DNA of 64,000 nt from Aedes albopictus (taxonomy: Eukaryota > Arthropoda > Insecta > Diptera > Culicidae): NCBI RefSeq assembly GCF_035046485.1, contig NC_085136.1, forward strand, positions 220,476,853 through 220,540,852. Direction: 5' to 3'. Under the pieces are notes generated by a model that worked only from the letters and a program-made list of their open reading frames with translations, was not told where the DNA came from and searched no databases. Below are positions 1 to 11,922 of this stretch, piece after piece. The first letter of the stretch is position 1; each line of letters begins with the position of its first letter. A program made the translations under genes and the position numbers.

Positions 1-1440
1 AGAAGGTCAAATGGAGACTCTTCATCTGACACATGCCAATCAGTCAAGTCATGAGTTGGGTTAGGTGCAATTCCATGTTAAGTTATTCATGAACTGTACT
101 ACCTAAGTAATTCATCCAACTGAAGCATCTCAAATTAATGTTTGAGCTACTTCAGATGATGTAATCATCGTAGCAATACTGCCAAATACCAGCGAAAAGA
201 TGCTGAATACAAGAGCTTGCTTGAAGGCATCCATAAGGAAATGTTGAATCATACTGTTAACGTTATTCTAAGATATAGCATGCTCGAGGCACGACACTTC
301 ATTTATAATGAAACAAGCAAACTGGGTTCACAAGGTAACCTATACAGAAGTTACCCTACGAAAATGAACTTTTCGAAGTAGAGCCACTTGGGCTAGGCAC
401 GCTTCTTACGCTAAAAATTGATCTGAGGTTTCCTAGCCGTAGCCACTACCCAAACTAGACAGGATTACACTCTTCACAATCACAGCACAAAAAGGAAACA
501 TCAACGACAAACCAAATCGGTGTCAATTGAAAAACGCCAATGGCGAAAACGCATTAAGCGAAACCATGAAGGTAGTAATGTAAGCTAATTTACAACATTT
601 GAATAATCCCGCCCTTATTTAGTCTCAAATTTGAGACTTAAGAAGGACAACTGATTATCTCGGAGAAACGCAAGGTCCACTGCACTATTGCTCCGGTTAG
701 TGCAGCAAGGGCGTAATACTGTGGAGGACGCCCTAATTCTCCACAGGCTCCGTTTGTGGTTAGGTTTTTATTAGACCCCCCTAACCATTCATTCCTTGGC
801 ACGGTAAGCATAAAGCCGCATAACACCATGAATTAGGGGTCAAAAGCAGCATCCGCCCGTAGGACCCCCAGCGTCCACCACCCGGCCGAAGCGCCATTCC
901 CCGGACCGTAGTGTCACCATTGGACCATCAGCGTCAACCTCCCAGGCCGTAGCGCCAAAGATTTGGACCCGAGTGTCATTCCCGTTGGACCCAAGCGTCA
1001 TCAATCAAGCACTCCGTCGTCGCAAATCATCGTTCCACGTGCGCATCAATCAACTCGTATACCACAAAGTTAGCCAGACCAGAGCAAGCAAAATTGAAGC
1101 AAATCAAATCATCCCCAAGCCACACCACCAGCAGCGAGTGCATTAACGCAGGTAGTTTAGCATGTGTGTTTCTACCTACAGTGCCCGATCGATCGACGAC
1201 CGCCGCAGTCCGCTCGGCGCAGAAGCAAATTGGAAAACAGTCGTTTTCGGGCGGGAGTATGTTTGATCTCGCACTGTCGCCGGCGTCGTCGTTGGCTGCT
1301 TCTAGCATGCAGAGCGTGTGCAGAAGCAGCCCATTGAAGAGCCACCGCTTTGACACCGCAGTAGCCTGATTGTGCGTTGGGCTCCATACACACAGCAGAG
1401 CAGCGCACCGCTGCTATTCACTTTTATTTTATTTCAATTA
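1..1440. other. Intergenic sequence, no gene recognised
   Basis: I see no convincing coding region, RNA gene or complete transposon. Around 770-840 there is a C-rich phrase with 'aaccattcatt' and a 'gaattaggggt' tail that reappears in altered form at 6417-6475, so it is probably a fragment of a dispersed repeat. The part at 840-1000 is GC-richer, with recurring 'gcgtca/gcgcca' phrases. Short open frames around 1027-1408 overlap on both strands and have no recognisable domain. Confidence 0.5.
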
Positions 1441-1640
1441 CCTACATTGTCCGTACTATCGCTGCCGCCTATAAAAGCGGCAGCTGAATTCGTGTATCTT
1501 TAGTTGTAAGCAATAGAAACACCACAGAGCAGGAGCACTGCCTCTCTGTGGTGCGCCAATAAATAGTACCTGAAGTAGTGAAGAAGTAGTTCGTTATTCC
1601 CCGTGTCCCCCGGGAGAAATATAACACAACGTGGGGCCTT
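1441..1640 (+). promoter_or_regulatory. Possible solo LTR or LTR remnant (TATA, R-region hairpin, poly(A) signal)
   Basis: A TATA box (TATAAAAG, 1470-1477) is followed by a 9-bp hairpin (ACCACAGAG at 1521-1529 with CTCTGTGGT at 1544-1552), an AATAAA signal (1558-1563) and an end-like sequence 'ataacacaacgtggggcc' (1617-1635). This order resembles the U3-R-U5 boundary of an LTR, but I could not find the 5' end or a second LTR, so it may be a remnant or a cryptic promoter. Confidence 0.35.
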
Positions 1641-1737
1641 AATCAACCGCTAGACGAAACATGTTCTTCTGATACTCTGCACATTTAATAAATAACACTG
1701 CTCGACAAAATTTCAAAAAAAAAAAAAAATCGTGCTA

Positions 1738-2120
1738 AGGGATGCAAAAAAAGAAAAGGGGTTTGGAACCCTGCAAGTGTTATAGAGAAGGATTTTTTGA
1801 AAAATATTGGAACGGGACTTCCCAGTTCATGAGTATGACCGAAGTTTGTATGGAGAACTTAGACTGTGTTCAATTGATATATGTACGCAATAGAACGTGT
1901 CGTGCATATATTAAGGCGTTTTTGGTATTTAGGTTTGTTTGGTTATTTCCTAACGCATAAATAATTGCAGAACGTGCTAATGCGCAAATCAATTGAACAC
2001 CTTAAGTTCTCCATACAAACTTCGGTCATAAACTATGAAGTCCCTTCAATATTTTTCAAACATTCTTTCACTATGACATTTCTAGGATCCCAAACCCCTG
2101 TTATTTTTTTTTCTCATCAT
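1738..2120. mobile_element. Fold-back (long hairpin) MITE, copy 1
   Basis: The left arm (about 1740-1880) is the imperfect reverse complement of the right arm (about 1985-2120); for example 'atgaccgaagtttgtatgg' at 1837 pairs with 'ccatacaaacttcggtcat' near 2011. The loop of about 100 bp contains 'gcatatattaaggcgtt', a relative of the 20-nt box found in other elements here. A second copy is split at 39240-39477 and 44755-44890 by the Harbinger-like insertion. It has no coding capacity; its transcripts could fold into a long duplex. Confidence 0.75.
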
Positions 2121-2199
2121 AACTAGTGATGAATGGTGTAATCATTCAAAGAAAAGTTACTCACCTGGTTACTCACTGGTTTTAGAGTTTTAGCAGGTA

Positions 2200-2980
2200 C
2201 CGTAAACCGGGGTCACATTGATCGGCGGGGCGAAATTGATCATTTGGGAACTACATTGTAATTGCATACCAGGAACTTCTAAGCATCGCAATGATCTTAA
2301 ACTTCTTACTCCATCTAGTTCACAAATGTCTAGAGATGAGTTTAGACTTTTAATTGTTTAGAAAAAAGTTAGTTTTGCCTTTTTTTTTAGGAATTTGCAA
2401 TGCATTTCTCACTTAGCTGAAATCATTGCCTCTAAACAATCGATTGCCACAAGGACTTCCCGTAATTTTTTTGCTCTAACATTTTTGTGGAGCCTTGGTT
2501 TGAAAGTTATGAAGCTATTCTGAATTTGAATAAGTTAAAAAAAGTTCTTTTTTTGACGAAAACGTCATTTATTGTAACAAAAAACACTTATTTCAAAGGA
2601 AATTGTCTACCTTTAGGCGTTAAGATGGAAATTTCAAAATTTAATTTTGCATTTTAAGTGTCAAATTCACTAGTTGTAAGAGTTTTGACGCGTCATTCGG
2701 GTTTAGAAGAGCAAAATTAAGTGGATAAGGATTTTTATCTTTTTAACCGATGCTTAATTGTATACTGATCAATTTCGCCCCAAAGTGGCATCCTCAATTT
2801 TTTGGTTTTTGAATTAATTTAACTAAAAGTTTAAACTTGTTGATCAAAATTCTGTTACATGGTTTCATAGAGATCCACTGGGTACTGATTTTACAGAAAT
2901 TCTTTTGACAATATTTGAATTGTCACTCATGTTATCCGCAAAAGTTGTTTTAAAGTGATCAATTTGACCCCGGATTACGG
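2200..2980. mobile_element. TA-target MITE, CCGTAAWCCGGGGT family (781 bp)
   Basis: The left end (CCGTAAACCGGGGT) and the inverted right end (CCGTAATCCGGGGT) are terminal inverted repeats flanked by TA on both sides (2198-2199 and 2981-2982). The duplicated segment at 44967-44975 has the uninterrupted site with a single TA, which confirms both insertion and target duplication. Just inside each end are phrases of the 'ggggtnanattgatc' type, and a diverged central box 'ctttaggcgtt' lies at 2611-2621. There is no open frame of note, so it is non-autonomous; the target suggests Tc1/mariner-like mobilisation. Confidence 0.85.
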
Positions 2981-3010
2981 TAGTATTTTTCTTTTTACGG
3001 TGAGGTTTAA

Positions 3011-3104
3011 ACCCTTATGTGGCCGGCAGGGTACCCGGGTACCCAGCATACATTTTAAATACACGGTGTAGAAAAAAGCAAAAAGTTTGCCGGCCACATA
3101 ACGG
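3011..3104. mobile_element. 94-bp mini-element inserted at TTAA
   Basis: Inverted ends 'acccttatgtggccggca' and (reverse complement of the right end) 'ccgttatgtggccggca' flank a short core with the palindrome 'gggtacccgggtaccc'. TTAA lies on both sides (3007-3010, 3105-3108), while the other segment copy reads straight through 'gaggttttaaatacg' at about 44992-45007. A TTAA target is the piggyBac signature; the tiny size makes it a MITE. Confidence 0.7.
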
Positions 3105-4479
3105 TTAAATACGATACTCGGAATACACGCTTATAATATACAGTTTCTTTGCAACTCCACAATTTATCTTATGGCTAGGTCCATTGGTCAGTTATTGCAC
3201 TTTTTCTGTGAACGAAAGCATTGCTTCTTCCAAAGAGCATTGCGGAGTACGCTCTGGATGTCGTAAAATTTTGTAGTGAGCATCATCAGTACTATCATGG
3301 GTTGTTCATTTCGAAAAGATCACAGATTTGAAAGAAATTTCTTGGCAAACAGGTATCATGAGACGATCACTTTTTTTTTGCCAAATACTACATAAGACCG
3401 ACTGAAAAAAGGGTCTGATCGGAATGTATATGCTGAAGATGCCACTAAGCTAATTATGGTCACAACTATGAGAAAAACCCTAATTAATCCACCTAGCGGT
3501 GATGGTGCCTTTCTCGTGCTTTGAAATATTCTTTGAACAAAACTCGAGCGACATGTTGATAACATTGACATAAATACAAAATGAAAACTGCTTGCTAAAT
3601 CTACTCAATATGGATACATTTTATATTAGCATAACATCCAATATTCAGAAAATATAACACAACGATCCAAAACTCAAACCAAACAAGTGTCATGAAGCCG
3701 CAAAATTTTGAAACGTCATTTTAGATTTCCCGGTCATCATTTTATGACTCCGGATATCTACCCCAACTAAACTAACCGCCATCTTGAACATTGAAACACC
3801 ACCTTGTATGTTCTGGTATTCATTTTTGGATTCTGCACCTAAAATTACATAAAATAGTCGCCGTATTGAATTTTGGCATGTCTGGTTACCAGTTTTGGAC
3901 GAAGACCGGCATTCTTCCCCATTCAAACTATAGTCATATTGCAGACCTTGTGAAACAGAGCACAGCTTGAGTTTTCTGATTACAAATTTTGAATTCTGGA
4001 CATATTTTCATACAAAATATGCCCATAATGCAAGAATTTAAAATCCTATAAATTAGGCACTAACTTGAATACTGGACCATTATCTTGGACTTTGGACCGC
4101 TATTTTGGATACTCTGGTGGACTCCAAACAAATTTCCCATACCAAACACACTTATTTTACATAGTTTTAGAGCTCAAAATTCCTTAAAACAGCCACCATC
4201 TTCTGTTGACGCGATCAAATTCTTATTTTTCCATTCAACGTTGACCAATCCTGCTATAACTTTACACCTTAGGAATCTGAAACGGTACGATTTGATAAGA
4301 TCGCTTTAGTTTTGTCTATATTTTGTTCTCATATATGAGAACTTAGACCTATTCGTCACTGTTGTTCATACCTAATGTTTATCAGGCCATTAAACAAAGT
4401 CACGATTTAATTTTTCACATGAATGTTGGTTCTGCTACACAACAACTAGTCTCTAATGTGCTCTAAGGTTATTTTCTTG

Positions 4480-7400
4480 CTAACCGTTCATTAGATTATC
4501 AAAAAATCTGCGATCTGATGTGTCGTATGTATGGGTTTGGTTCATTTTTATACTTGATAATTTCCGGTGGGATAGCCGGATCTGATTCCATGAGTCATGG
4601 ACCATGACACTACCGGTTGTCCCAATTATGGTCTGAGAATATTTTATTGCTCTTTATTCACCTTTACCTAATCACCGCGATTTGATATATCGCATGAATG
4701 GGTTTGCTTCACTTTTACTCCTAACCACTTTCGAAGCCATTGCTGAACTCGCAACACTACCGGGAATCTAATGTGGTCTGACCCTATTTTTCCATCAGGT
4801 TGTCGATAAGTCGTGATCAGCCTTGTTAGAGATCACAGTCATTTGAACCTTTTCGTCGATATTCGGCCTCCTTTGTCTCCGACATTCGCAACACAAGCAA
4901 TCAAACTACTGTTCGAAACAAAAATGTCAAACGAATGCACTTCACCACGATAGCGGCTTCGGGAGACGGTTCGGCATTTGTTATTCCTGTCTTCTTCCAT
5001 TATAAGAGCTATGTTGCCCATCTGTGTGTCGTATTCAATGCAACATGCAATAATAAACTAATATTAACATTCATAATCGGAATTGGCTGAAAATCTATGC
5101 GTAAAGCTAGAATTCGACACATGTCATCGTGACAGATGACATTGATTTGACCCTTTCTATGTTAATTGATCTTCGTGCTACCGCTCGTGTTGTGTGTAGG
5201 TAAGAGGTAACGATAGCGCACGAATGTAACAAAGCCGACACCCGACTGCGGCAACGAAATGAAGGTAGTAAAAAGTGTCGAATGTTTACAAGACTGGTCG
5301 TGATTTGATGTACCGCATCCATGGGTTTGATTAAATTTTACATTTTACAACCCGGATCTGATTCCGGGTAACTACCGGCTGAACCAAATATGGTCTAACA
5401 TTATTGTCTTGTTAACTGCTCATCGGTTAACCAAAAACGCTGCAAATTGAAGGTGTCACATGCAGGGTTTGACAATTTCGACGGGACTCTCGGAACCAAT
5501 TCCGGAACACTACCAGTTGTCTTTAGTGTGACGTAAGGCTATTTTCTAGCTAACTGTTCATCAGGTTATCGCAAAAGCCACGATTTGATGTGTCACATGC
5601 CTGAATTTGGTTAACTTTTACATTTGGCCTCTTCCGGCCACTCAAATGCGATTCCAAAACACTTTTTTTTCTGTTCGGGTGAGCCACTGCGACCAGTATT
5701 TAGATCTTTTGTGGCATTACCCGTATCCTTAGTATTTAGTGCATGTCGTACTACTCCATTGCCATTGAGAGGCAATGAAGCATCGATTTCTGTACAGTTT
5801 CTGTTTTGTTATCCCAGAGGTGCAAGAAATCGATTGCGATGAAAAGGTACCGTTATCATAGAGATTTGAATCCCAGTGAAAGAGCGCCCCTAATCAAACA
5901 CAATCTATTTGAATTCTGAGAAAACCAAAACGGTGGAACTGACATTTATCCATGCATCGGAACTCTAGCCCCATCCATGTCTTGCTTCTAGTTTAGTCCC
6001 AGGACAACAAAGAAAAACCCGGGACTTTAGGCTAGTTGCAAAACTCTGTCAAATTAGAGAATGTGTTCTACAATAAGAGCGCACGTGAGTCCTAGAATTA
6101 CCAGAACTTAACAGTCCTTGATATGTTAGTACGCAGTTAGATACGTAAAGCATGTTTGTTTTCCTAACATCAAGTGTAGTCTCGGGTGGGCAAAGTCCGA
6201 TTCTTTAACTATCAGTAAGGCAGAATAAATGCAATTTTAGAAACTGTCACCAGTAACAAGGACTTTGTACCATGAATCCTTATTACCAAAGCACATTACC
6301 CCAACTTGACAAACTGGATGTCACTAGGGTTCGGTTTGGTAGATCTTGAACCGTAACGCAACACATAAAGGCGATCTACCTACGTTACGGGCTCCGTTAA
6401 AGATCGAGCATATTTTAAACCCCCTCAACCATTCATCCATCAGCACGGGTCGCCTGACACCTTGGATTGGGGTTCCCTGTTTGGTGGACTTTTACCCCCG
6501 GAACAGGTGGTCCGTAGTGTTATTCTTAGCCAATTGAGACAACCGCTACCGACACTACACAGCTATCTAGGCTGATCGGGAAAAGAAGTTAACATTGATG
6601 GTTAACTTCTAAACGAGCCCGTTCAGCCAACAGTTCCAAAAAACTTGCTGGCCGTTCATTAGGTAATCTAAAAAGCCGCTATTTGATGTGACGCATGTAC
6701 GGGTTTGTTTCTCTTTCAGATTTAATTACTTCGGTGGGAACCCCGGAACGGGTTCTGGAACACTACTGGTTCAGATATGGTTTGAGATGATTTTCCTGCT
6801 CATTATCCATCAGGTCATCGAAAATTCCGTGGTTTGATGTGCCGCATGCATGAGTTTGGTTCAATTGTATATTTGGCAACTTCCAGCGGGACGCCTAGAA
6901 CCGGTTTCGGAACACTACCGGTTCAGATATGATCTGAGACTATTTTCCTGCTTACCGCTCATCAGGTTATCGAAAATGCCGTGGTTTGATGTGTCTTATG
7001 CATGGGTTTGGTTTACTTGTATATTTGGCCACTTCCAGCGGGACGACTAGAACCGGTTCCGGAACACTACCGGTTCAGATATGGTCTGAGATGGTTTTCC
7101 TGCTCATTGTCCATCAGGTCATCGAAAATGCCGTGGTTTGATGTGTCGCATGCATGGGTTTTGTTCAATTGTATATTTGGCCACTTACAGCGGGACGCCC
7201 AGAACCGGTTCCGGAACACTACCGGTTCAGATATGATCTGAGACTATTTTCCTGCTTATCGCTCATCAGGTTATCGAAAAGGCCGTGGTTTGATGTGTCT
7301 CATGCATGGGTTTGGTTCACTTTGATATTTGCCACTTCCGGCGGGACACCCGGAACCGGTTCCGGAACACTACCGGTTCAGAAATGGTCTTCGACTATTT

Positions 7401-7560
7401 TTCTGCTTACCGCTCATCAGGTTATCGAAAATGCCGTGGTTTGATGTGTCGCATGCATAGGTTTGATGCATTTTCATATCTGGTCCCTTCCTGGCGTACC
7501 GTTCCGGAACACCTAAATGGCCATATCTCCGGAACGGCTAAACCGATCCGAACCATTTTC
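4480..7560 (+). repeat. Tandem satellite, ~152-bp period, decaying leftwards
   Basis: The phrase 'ccgtggtttgatgtgtcgcatgcatggg' recurs near 6830, 6979, 7131, 7283 and 7435 at ~152-bp spacing, each followed by a ~60-bp 'ggttccggaacactaccggttcagatatggtctgag' block (given here only in part by pattern). Increasingly diverged units occur back to about 4505, 4680, 5295 and 5590. The overlapping open frames across 6850-7647 are products of the repeat, not genes. Confidence 0.85.
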
Positions 7561-7655
7561 AATAGGAAACAATGGGACCAGAATCCGCGTCGAATGAACC
7601 GTCGGTCATTGAAATCGGATGAAGTTTACTGCCAAAAAGTGATGTGAGTTTTTTT

Positions 7656-7726
7656 GTACACACACATACAGACACACACACACACGCACACACATACACA
7701 CACACATACACACACACAGACATCAC
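7656..7726 (+). repeat. CA/ACAT microsatellite
   Basis: A run of (CA)n interrupted by 'cata' and 'caga' units lies just after the satellite, inside the same inserted block. Confidence 0.9.
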
Positions 7727-7846
7727 CTCAATTCGTCGAGCTCAGTCGATTGGTATATGTGATTTGACCCTCCGGGCCATCTATCAAAAAGTCATTTTTG
7801 GAGTGAACATATAGCCTTTCCAGTACACTTTGTGTACGAGAAAGGC

Positions 7847-8546
7847 AAAAAGCAATATGTATCCTACATCATGATAAATACGGTAGTCTTTGCACCAGAA
7901 TCAAACAACCTTTTCTTCTTCGGTATAAAACAAGCCGTTCCCAATATCCAAGAAAAAAACTTACTTGTTATTAAAAGGAGGTATGTATTAGGTACGAAGG
8001 AAGAAAACATCGAAGCTTTAACTGATCGTACGCCGTTGACCGTCACACGTGGACAGCAACAAGGAGTTTCTTTTCATAAAGCACGCAATACCGTTGATGA
8101 ACTAAGTTGCGATCATGGAATCTGTAGACATCTATAAAATCTGCAAGGTATGTTCAGATTTTAATTTTTTCAAACCATTTACAGACTTAACTTCACTAAA
8201 GAAAAACATAACGAAAGTACTGACCGAACAAGATGGATGCAGAATAACGACCGATTTGGTTCTGAACAAATTGTGCTTGTGGAGGTGGAAAAGATGTGGG
8301 TACCCGTCGAAATTTTTAAAGGCCTGACTACTTTTACAGCTATGATCCCTTATTAAACTAAAACTAATAAAAATTTTATTCCTTAATCGATGTTTGCAAA
8401 AAAAAACATGGAATATTGGCTACATTAAGTCATAATGCCATTTTATATCAGCATTCTTGTACTGAAACCAAATTAGATTTCCCTATCAATGTTTGACAAC
8501 ATCTTTGCGAAGAAACGTAAAACAACCCAATTTTGGATAATAGGTG
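7847..8546. other. Shared segment sequence, no gene recognised
   Basis: This part is present in both segment copies (matching 46857-47607), apart from a ~55-bp stretch found only in copy 2 near 47130-47190. Short frames at 7832-8327 are partly kept in the other copy but differ by indels and show no domain, so I do not call them genes. Confidence 0.55.
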
Positions 8547-8995
8547 CCGTAATTTCTGGTGAAATTGATCACTTTTCGCAGTTTTTTGCATCTAATTTTT
8601 AAATGTTTGTTGATATGGTTAAATTCAATGCTTTAAAACAAGCACGACCATGGTTTTCATCAGTCAACGAGATTGAAACTTGTACAGCAAATCATTTTAT
8701 TATAATAAATATCATTTCAAATAAAAAATCAAAAACTTTACTTTCGGGGTGAAATTGATCAGTCAGTGAAATGTCTTTGTAAATGCTGAAAATTTTTTTT
8801 CCATCACCCTAGAATGCGAAAAGCTATGCAAAACTGTTACAAGTTTACTAAATTTTTAATTATTTGAGTTTAAAGTTTGATAAATCGAAAGAAAACGCCT
8901 TAAAGTATGCAATTAGCTCACTAATTATGTGTATCAATATTGTACTTCCGAAAAAGTGCAATTTTATGCATAAATTACAATATTTCTAGAACTTA
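8547..8995. mobile_element. TA-target MITE, truncated copy
   Basis: It matches the left part of the complete element at 47608-48394, starting 'ccgtaatttctggtgaaattgatcac', with the 20-nt box at 8894-8913. The right end is missing: the sequence jumps to the LINE-like block that follows, whereas copy 2 continues for about 600 bp more. The insertion therefore predates the segment duplication and a deletion followed in copy 1. Confidence 0.75.
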
Positions 8996-8999
8996 TAGC

Positions 9000-9834
9000 A
9001 TTTAAAAGGGCAGGAATTAACAAGCAATTAACAAAACATTTGGAACTAAAAACAAAACATTTTAAAACCTAATTCAATTTAAAGTTTTGAGTAAGAAATT
9101 TTTTTCGGGTTTTAATTCCGGTGCCCAGTGGGTTGGGGTATCTCGTTTGGAAGCAGTTTGACAGGCGGGTAAGAACCTGACATTTGTTTTGCTTCCTGCT
9201 TTGCCTGTCAGAGTCCGCAGTAGCAGCAACCTGCCAGTTTTTTGCATCTTCCGTAGCGGCTGGACGACAACGACGACGCCGGTGGCGATTTATCGTTTGA
9301 ACCGAGGGCCATCCGGGAGGGCAAAATTGTGGGTGGATGGGTTTTTTTTTTGGGGAGTTTTGTTGTTCGGGGCCCGATCCGTCCCGTTTTTGTTGCTTGT
9401 ACCGCTGCATATCCCACCCCTGGCACCCTGGGGACGGGTCCGCCACGCGGGGGATGTGTTTGACTGTCGCTTTTGCCGCCGCAGAAACCAGCAACTGCGG
9501 AAGATAAAAGATACGGTCTCGAAATGGACTGACCTGCAGTCCCTCCGGGACCAGAAGAAGATTTCCCGTCTCAGGACTGGACATGCCCGATTCGCCTACA
9601 ATTTCGGACATAACCCTTTCCGGATCAACTGCGACATCTGCGGCGTCCAGAACTCCGTCGAGCACGTCATCTGTAACTGTCCCCAATACAACTATCCTCG
9701 GGAAACCTACGGAATCTCTACCAGCATCCAAAACGCTCTTGGAGATGATGCTGCTACGATTGGGGCACTGCTGGTGTTCCTCAAGGAAGCCGGCCTATAT
9801 CACCAGATTTAGGCAAAATCCACCGAATCCTGAC
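9000..9834 (+). pseudogene. Non-LTR retrotransposon 3' fragment (C-terminal zinc-finger region)
   Basis: Plus-strand frame ending at 9812 encodes, from about 9430, 'RTGHARFAYNFGH' followed by a CDIC...H...C pattern (C-x2-C then EHVICNC) and ends 'LVFLKEAGLYHQI'. This is the typical tail downstream of reverse transcriptase/RNase H in I/LOA/Jockey-type LINEs. There is no reverse transcriptase in front of it, so it is a truncated remnant. Copy 2 of the segment (48671-48960) shares only the left part. The exact clade is uncertain. Confidence 0.55.
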
Positions 9835-10315
9835 TTGGGACCACCGGGGGGCATCCCTGAAGGGGAAGTCTAGGGAGTAAGGCCCACCGACATCGCTATC
9901 GCAAACCAAGTCAACGGAACTACCAGTGAACCGAAACCATCCAAATACCGGAGGAGCGGATTCTGCTCTGCAGCAATTTACAACCAACCTCTTCTAGACC
10001 GCCGAAACCAGGGCCCAGGTGGGCACCCCCGAAGGGGAAGACCGGGGGGTTAGACCCACCCTATAAATCAAAAGCAAGCTCCCTATCCACCAAAACACCC
10101 TTGCAAAACCAAGGACGTTTTTATAAAGATTCACCCGATTGATTAAAAGCGAAAGGCCACCCGATCAACGGAGCTCTATCCGTCATCCGTGCCAAACTGA
10201 TCGTCCATCCTCTTCTCGTCCATCAACGGGGAGCCTGCACCTCAATCCTGCCGACATCCAGTGCCTAAAACAAGGAGCAAAGAAATCACCAGCACAAACA
10301 GAGCTATTTCACCAA

Positions 10316-10372
10316 GATGACAGTAGGGGCTGTAACTCACCCGTGACCGCCGTTACAGCCCCTACTGTCATC
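10316..10372. other. Perfect 21-bp hairpin with 15-nt loop
   Basis: GATGACAGTAGGGGCTGTAA(C) at 10316-10336 is exactly complementary to the 21 nt at 10352-10372; the loop is 10337-10351. The pairing does not extend beyond the 21 bp. It is absent from segment copy 2, where the surrounding block is shorter. It could be a small-RNA precursor, a recombination scar or a recent fold-back; sequence alone does not decide. Confidence 0.8.
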
Positions 10373-10857
10373 TGACAGGGACTGGCGGCCTCCGTGACGC
10401 AGAAAGATACAGGTTTCTGGGCCAAAACTACCAGCACTCTGGAATCGCCAACCGAAAGCAGGCTCTGGTGGATCCGTCCCCAGGGTACCAGTAGCCGAAA
10501 AACTAACAAATCGTAACTCGATGCAGTCCAATTAGGCTGGGATTCTGTACAGCTTCTTCCCACGGAAGCGCTCCGGAAACGTCAATCGAAAGAAGCCTCT
10601 TTTGGAACCGTCGCAGGGTACCAGTGGCCAAATAAGCTGGCAAATCGCAACACAATGAAGATTGTCACAGCTTCTCATCGCCGAACATCGCCGTTTTGCC
10701 CTCCTTTCCCCTCGTAGTAGGCTGCCTATCCAGGTGGCTCGGGTTTGGAACACCTCCAGAAACCGAACCGAAGCGTTGCACACCTGAAACAGGAAAACAA
10801 ATTATCGTGATCAGTCCTATGGCTGAAATACTTTTTATGAGCAAGCAAATCAACTCA

Positions 10858-10976
10858 CCTCCTCCTCTGCGTGGCGGACCCGTCTCCAGGGTGCCAAGGG
10901 TGGGAGCAACTTCTGTTTCCAGTCACCTCCCCCGCGTGGCGGACCCGATCCAGGGTGCCAGGGGTGGAAGCAGCGG
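10858..10976 (+). repeat. Two-unit tandem repeat (~62 bp)
   Basis: 'cctcctcctctgcgtggcgg...gggtgggagcaactt' is followed by a diverged second unit 'cctcccccgcgtggcgg...ggggtggaagcagc'. The other segment copy (50043-50098) has only one unit, so this is a local gain or loss. Confidence 0.75.
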
Positions 10977-11119
10977 CAAGTCTATGTAAGACATTGACGA
11001 AAGCGGGTAACATATTGATAGTAGTTTACACAACAAGGTGCAGAATCAAGATTTTTACAGCACGAGTCATACATTTAACCAACGAGGCTTGCCGAGTAGG
11101 ACAATTACGACGAGTGCTG

Positions 11120-11922
11120 TAAAATATATGTTCTACACCGAGTTACGCTCAACGTTTTTTGCTATTTCATAAATTACCACTAGATGGGTAGTACGCTGAT
11201 CGCAAGAAATTTCTTGGCCTATCTCGATGCGTGGAAAATGCAGGCAAGGAATCGCTCAAGAAATAATAAAGCGTCACTTTATTCCGGATCCTAGTACGGA
11301 GCTGAAACGAAACGTTAAATCAAATGGGGCTTGCTGTGTTAAATTTCTTGACCATTCCGGTCACAGAAAAATAATGCACTGAACGAAAATTACTTGAGCG
11401 ATTTCGTTTGAAGTGCATACCTCGCATGAGGAAAGTTTTTAGGAAAACTTTCTCATCAAACACATGAAACTGCTCCATAGAGAGCAATTGAATATTTTGC
11501 AAAGTTACTACACCTGTCCTTTTTTACGTCCATGCATGACTTAGCGACAAAAAATTCTGCCGCCAAAAAAATGAGCAAACTCAACATTTTTATATTTTTT
11601 AAAACATCTCCGTGATTAGGAGAAGTGTACAAAAATATAAAAATGTCTATTATAATTATTATTTTGGCAGTAGAATTTTATTTCGCTAAGTCAATAGTGG
11701 ATGTAAAATGAGGTTTAGGTGTAATACGCTAATAATATGATTATGACTGTACGTTGCGTTTCTGGTGACAAAATCCTTAACGCAATCAGTTCAAGTTGAG
11801 AAAATCATGATTTTCAATTGCTCCTAACAAATGCAATTTGGACACCGAATGTATGTTTTGGACACCCTCAGGTATATATAATTTGGACAGGGCCATTATC
11901 TCAATGTTAAACCATGAATACT
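11120..11922. other. Shared segment sequence with 'tttggacacc' phrases
   Basis: This part matches 50210-50595 and, after an insertion in copy 2, 56968-57388. The phrase 'tttggacacc' or 'tttggaca' repeats at 11829, 11855 and 11882, like the repeated sub-terminal phrases of the TA-target elements, and its counterpart lies at 21640 beyond the BEL element. I see no coding region. Confidence 0.6.

Larger units (their letters stand above)
3478..7846. mobile_element. 4.4-kb satellite-rich insertion with GCCTTTCTCG ends
   Basis: Segment copy 2 runs uninterrupted from 'actatgagaaaa' into 'agcaatatgtatcc' at 46847-46868, whereas copy 1 has this block in between. Near its ends are 'gcctttctcgtg' (3506) and 'tacgagaaaggc' (7835), inverted to each other. 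It is non-coding: AT-rich sequence at 3560-4330, then the ~152-bp satellite, a CA microsatellite, and a short conserved-looking tail. I cannot assign it to a superfamily. Confidence 0.6.
9835..11120. repeat. GC-rich LINE-associated repeat block
   Basis: The block is shared with 49580-50210 but longer here. The extra part (10080-10660) includes 'ccccagggtaccagt' and 'cgcagggtaccagtggcc' repeats and a perfect hairpin. Phrases of the form 'gcgtggcggacccg...ccagggtgcca' occur at 10870 and 10939 in forward and at 9412-9445 in reverse orientation. It resembles internal repeats of a LINE 5' region; I see no complete gene. Confidence 0.45.

Noticed and set aside
4480..7560. CRISPR-like direct repeats or a family of small genes
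   Set aside because: The ~152-bp units are contiguous without spacers and decay gradually, as a eukaryotic satellite does; the frames through them are repeat by-products.
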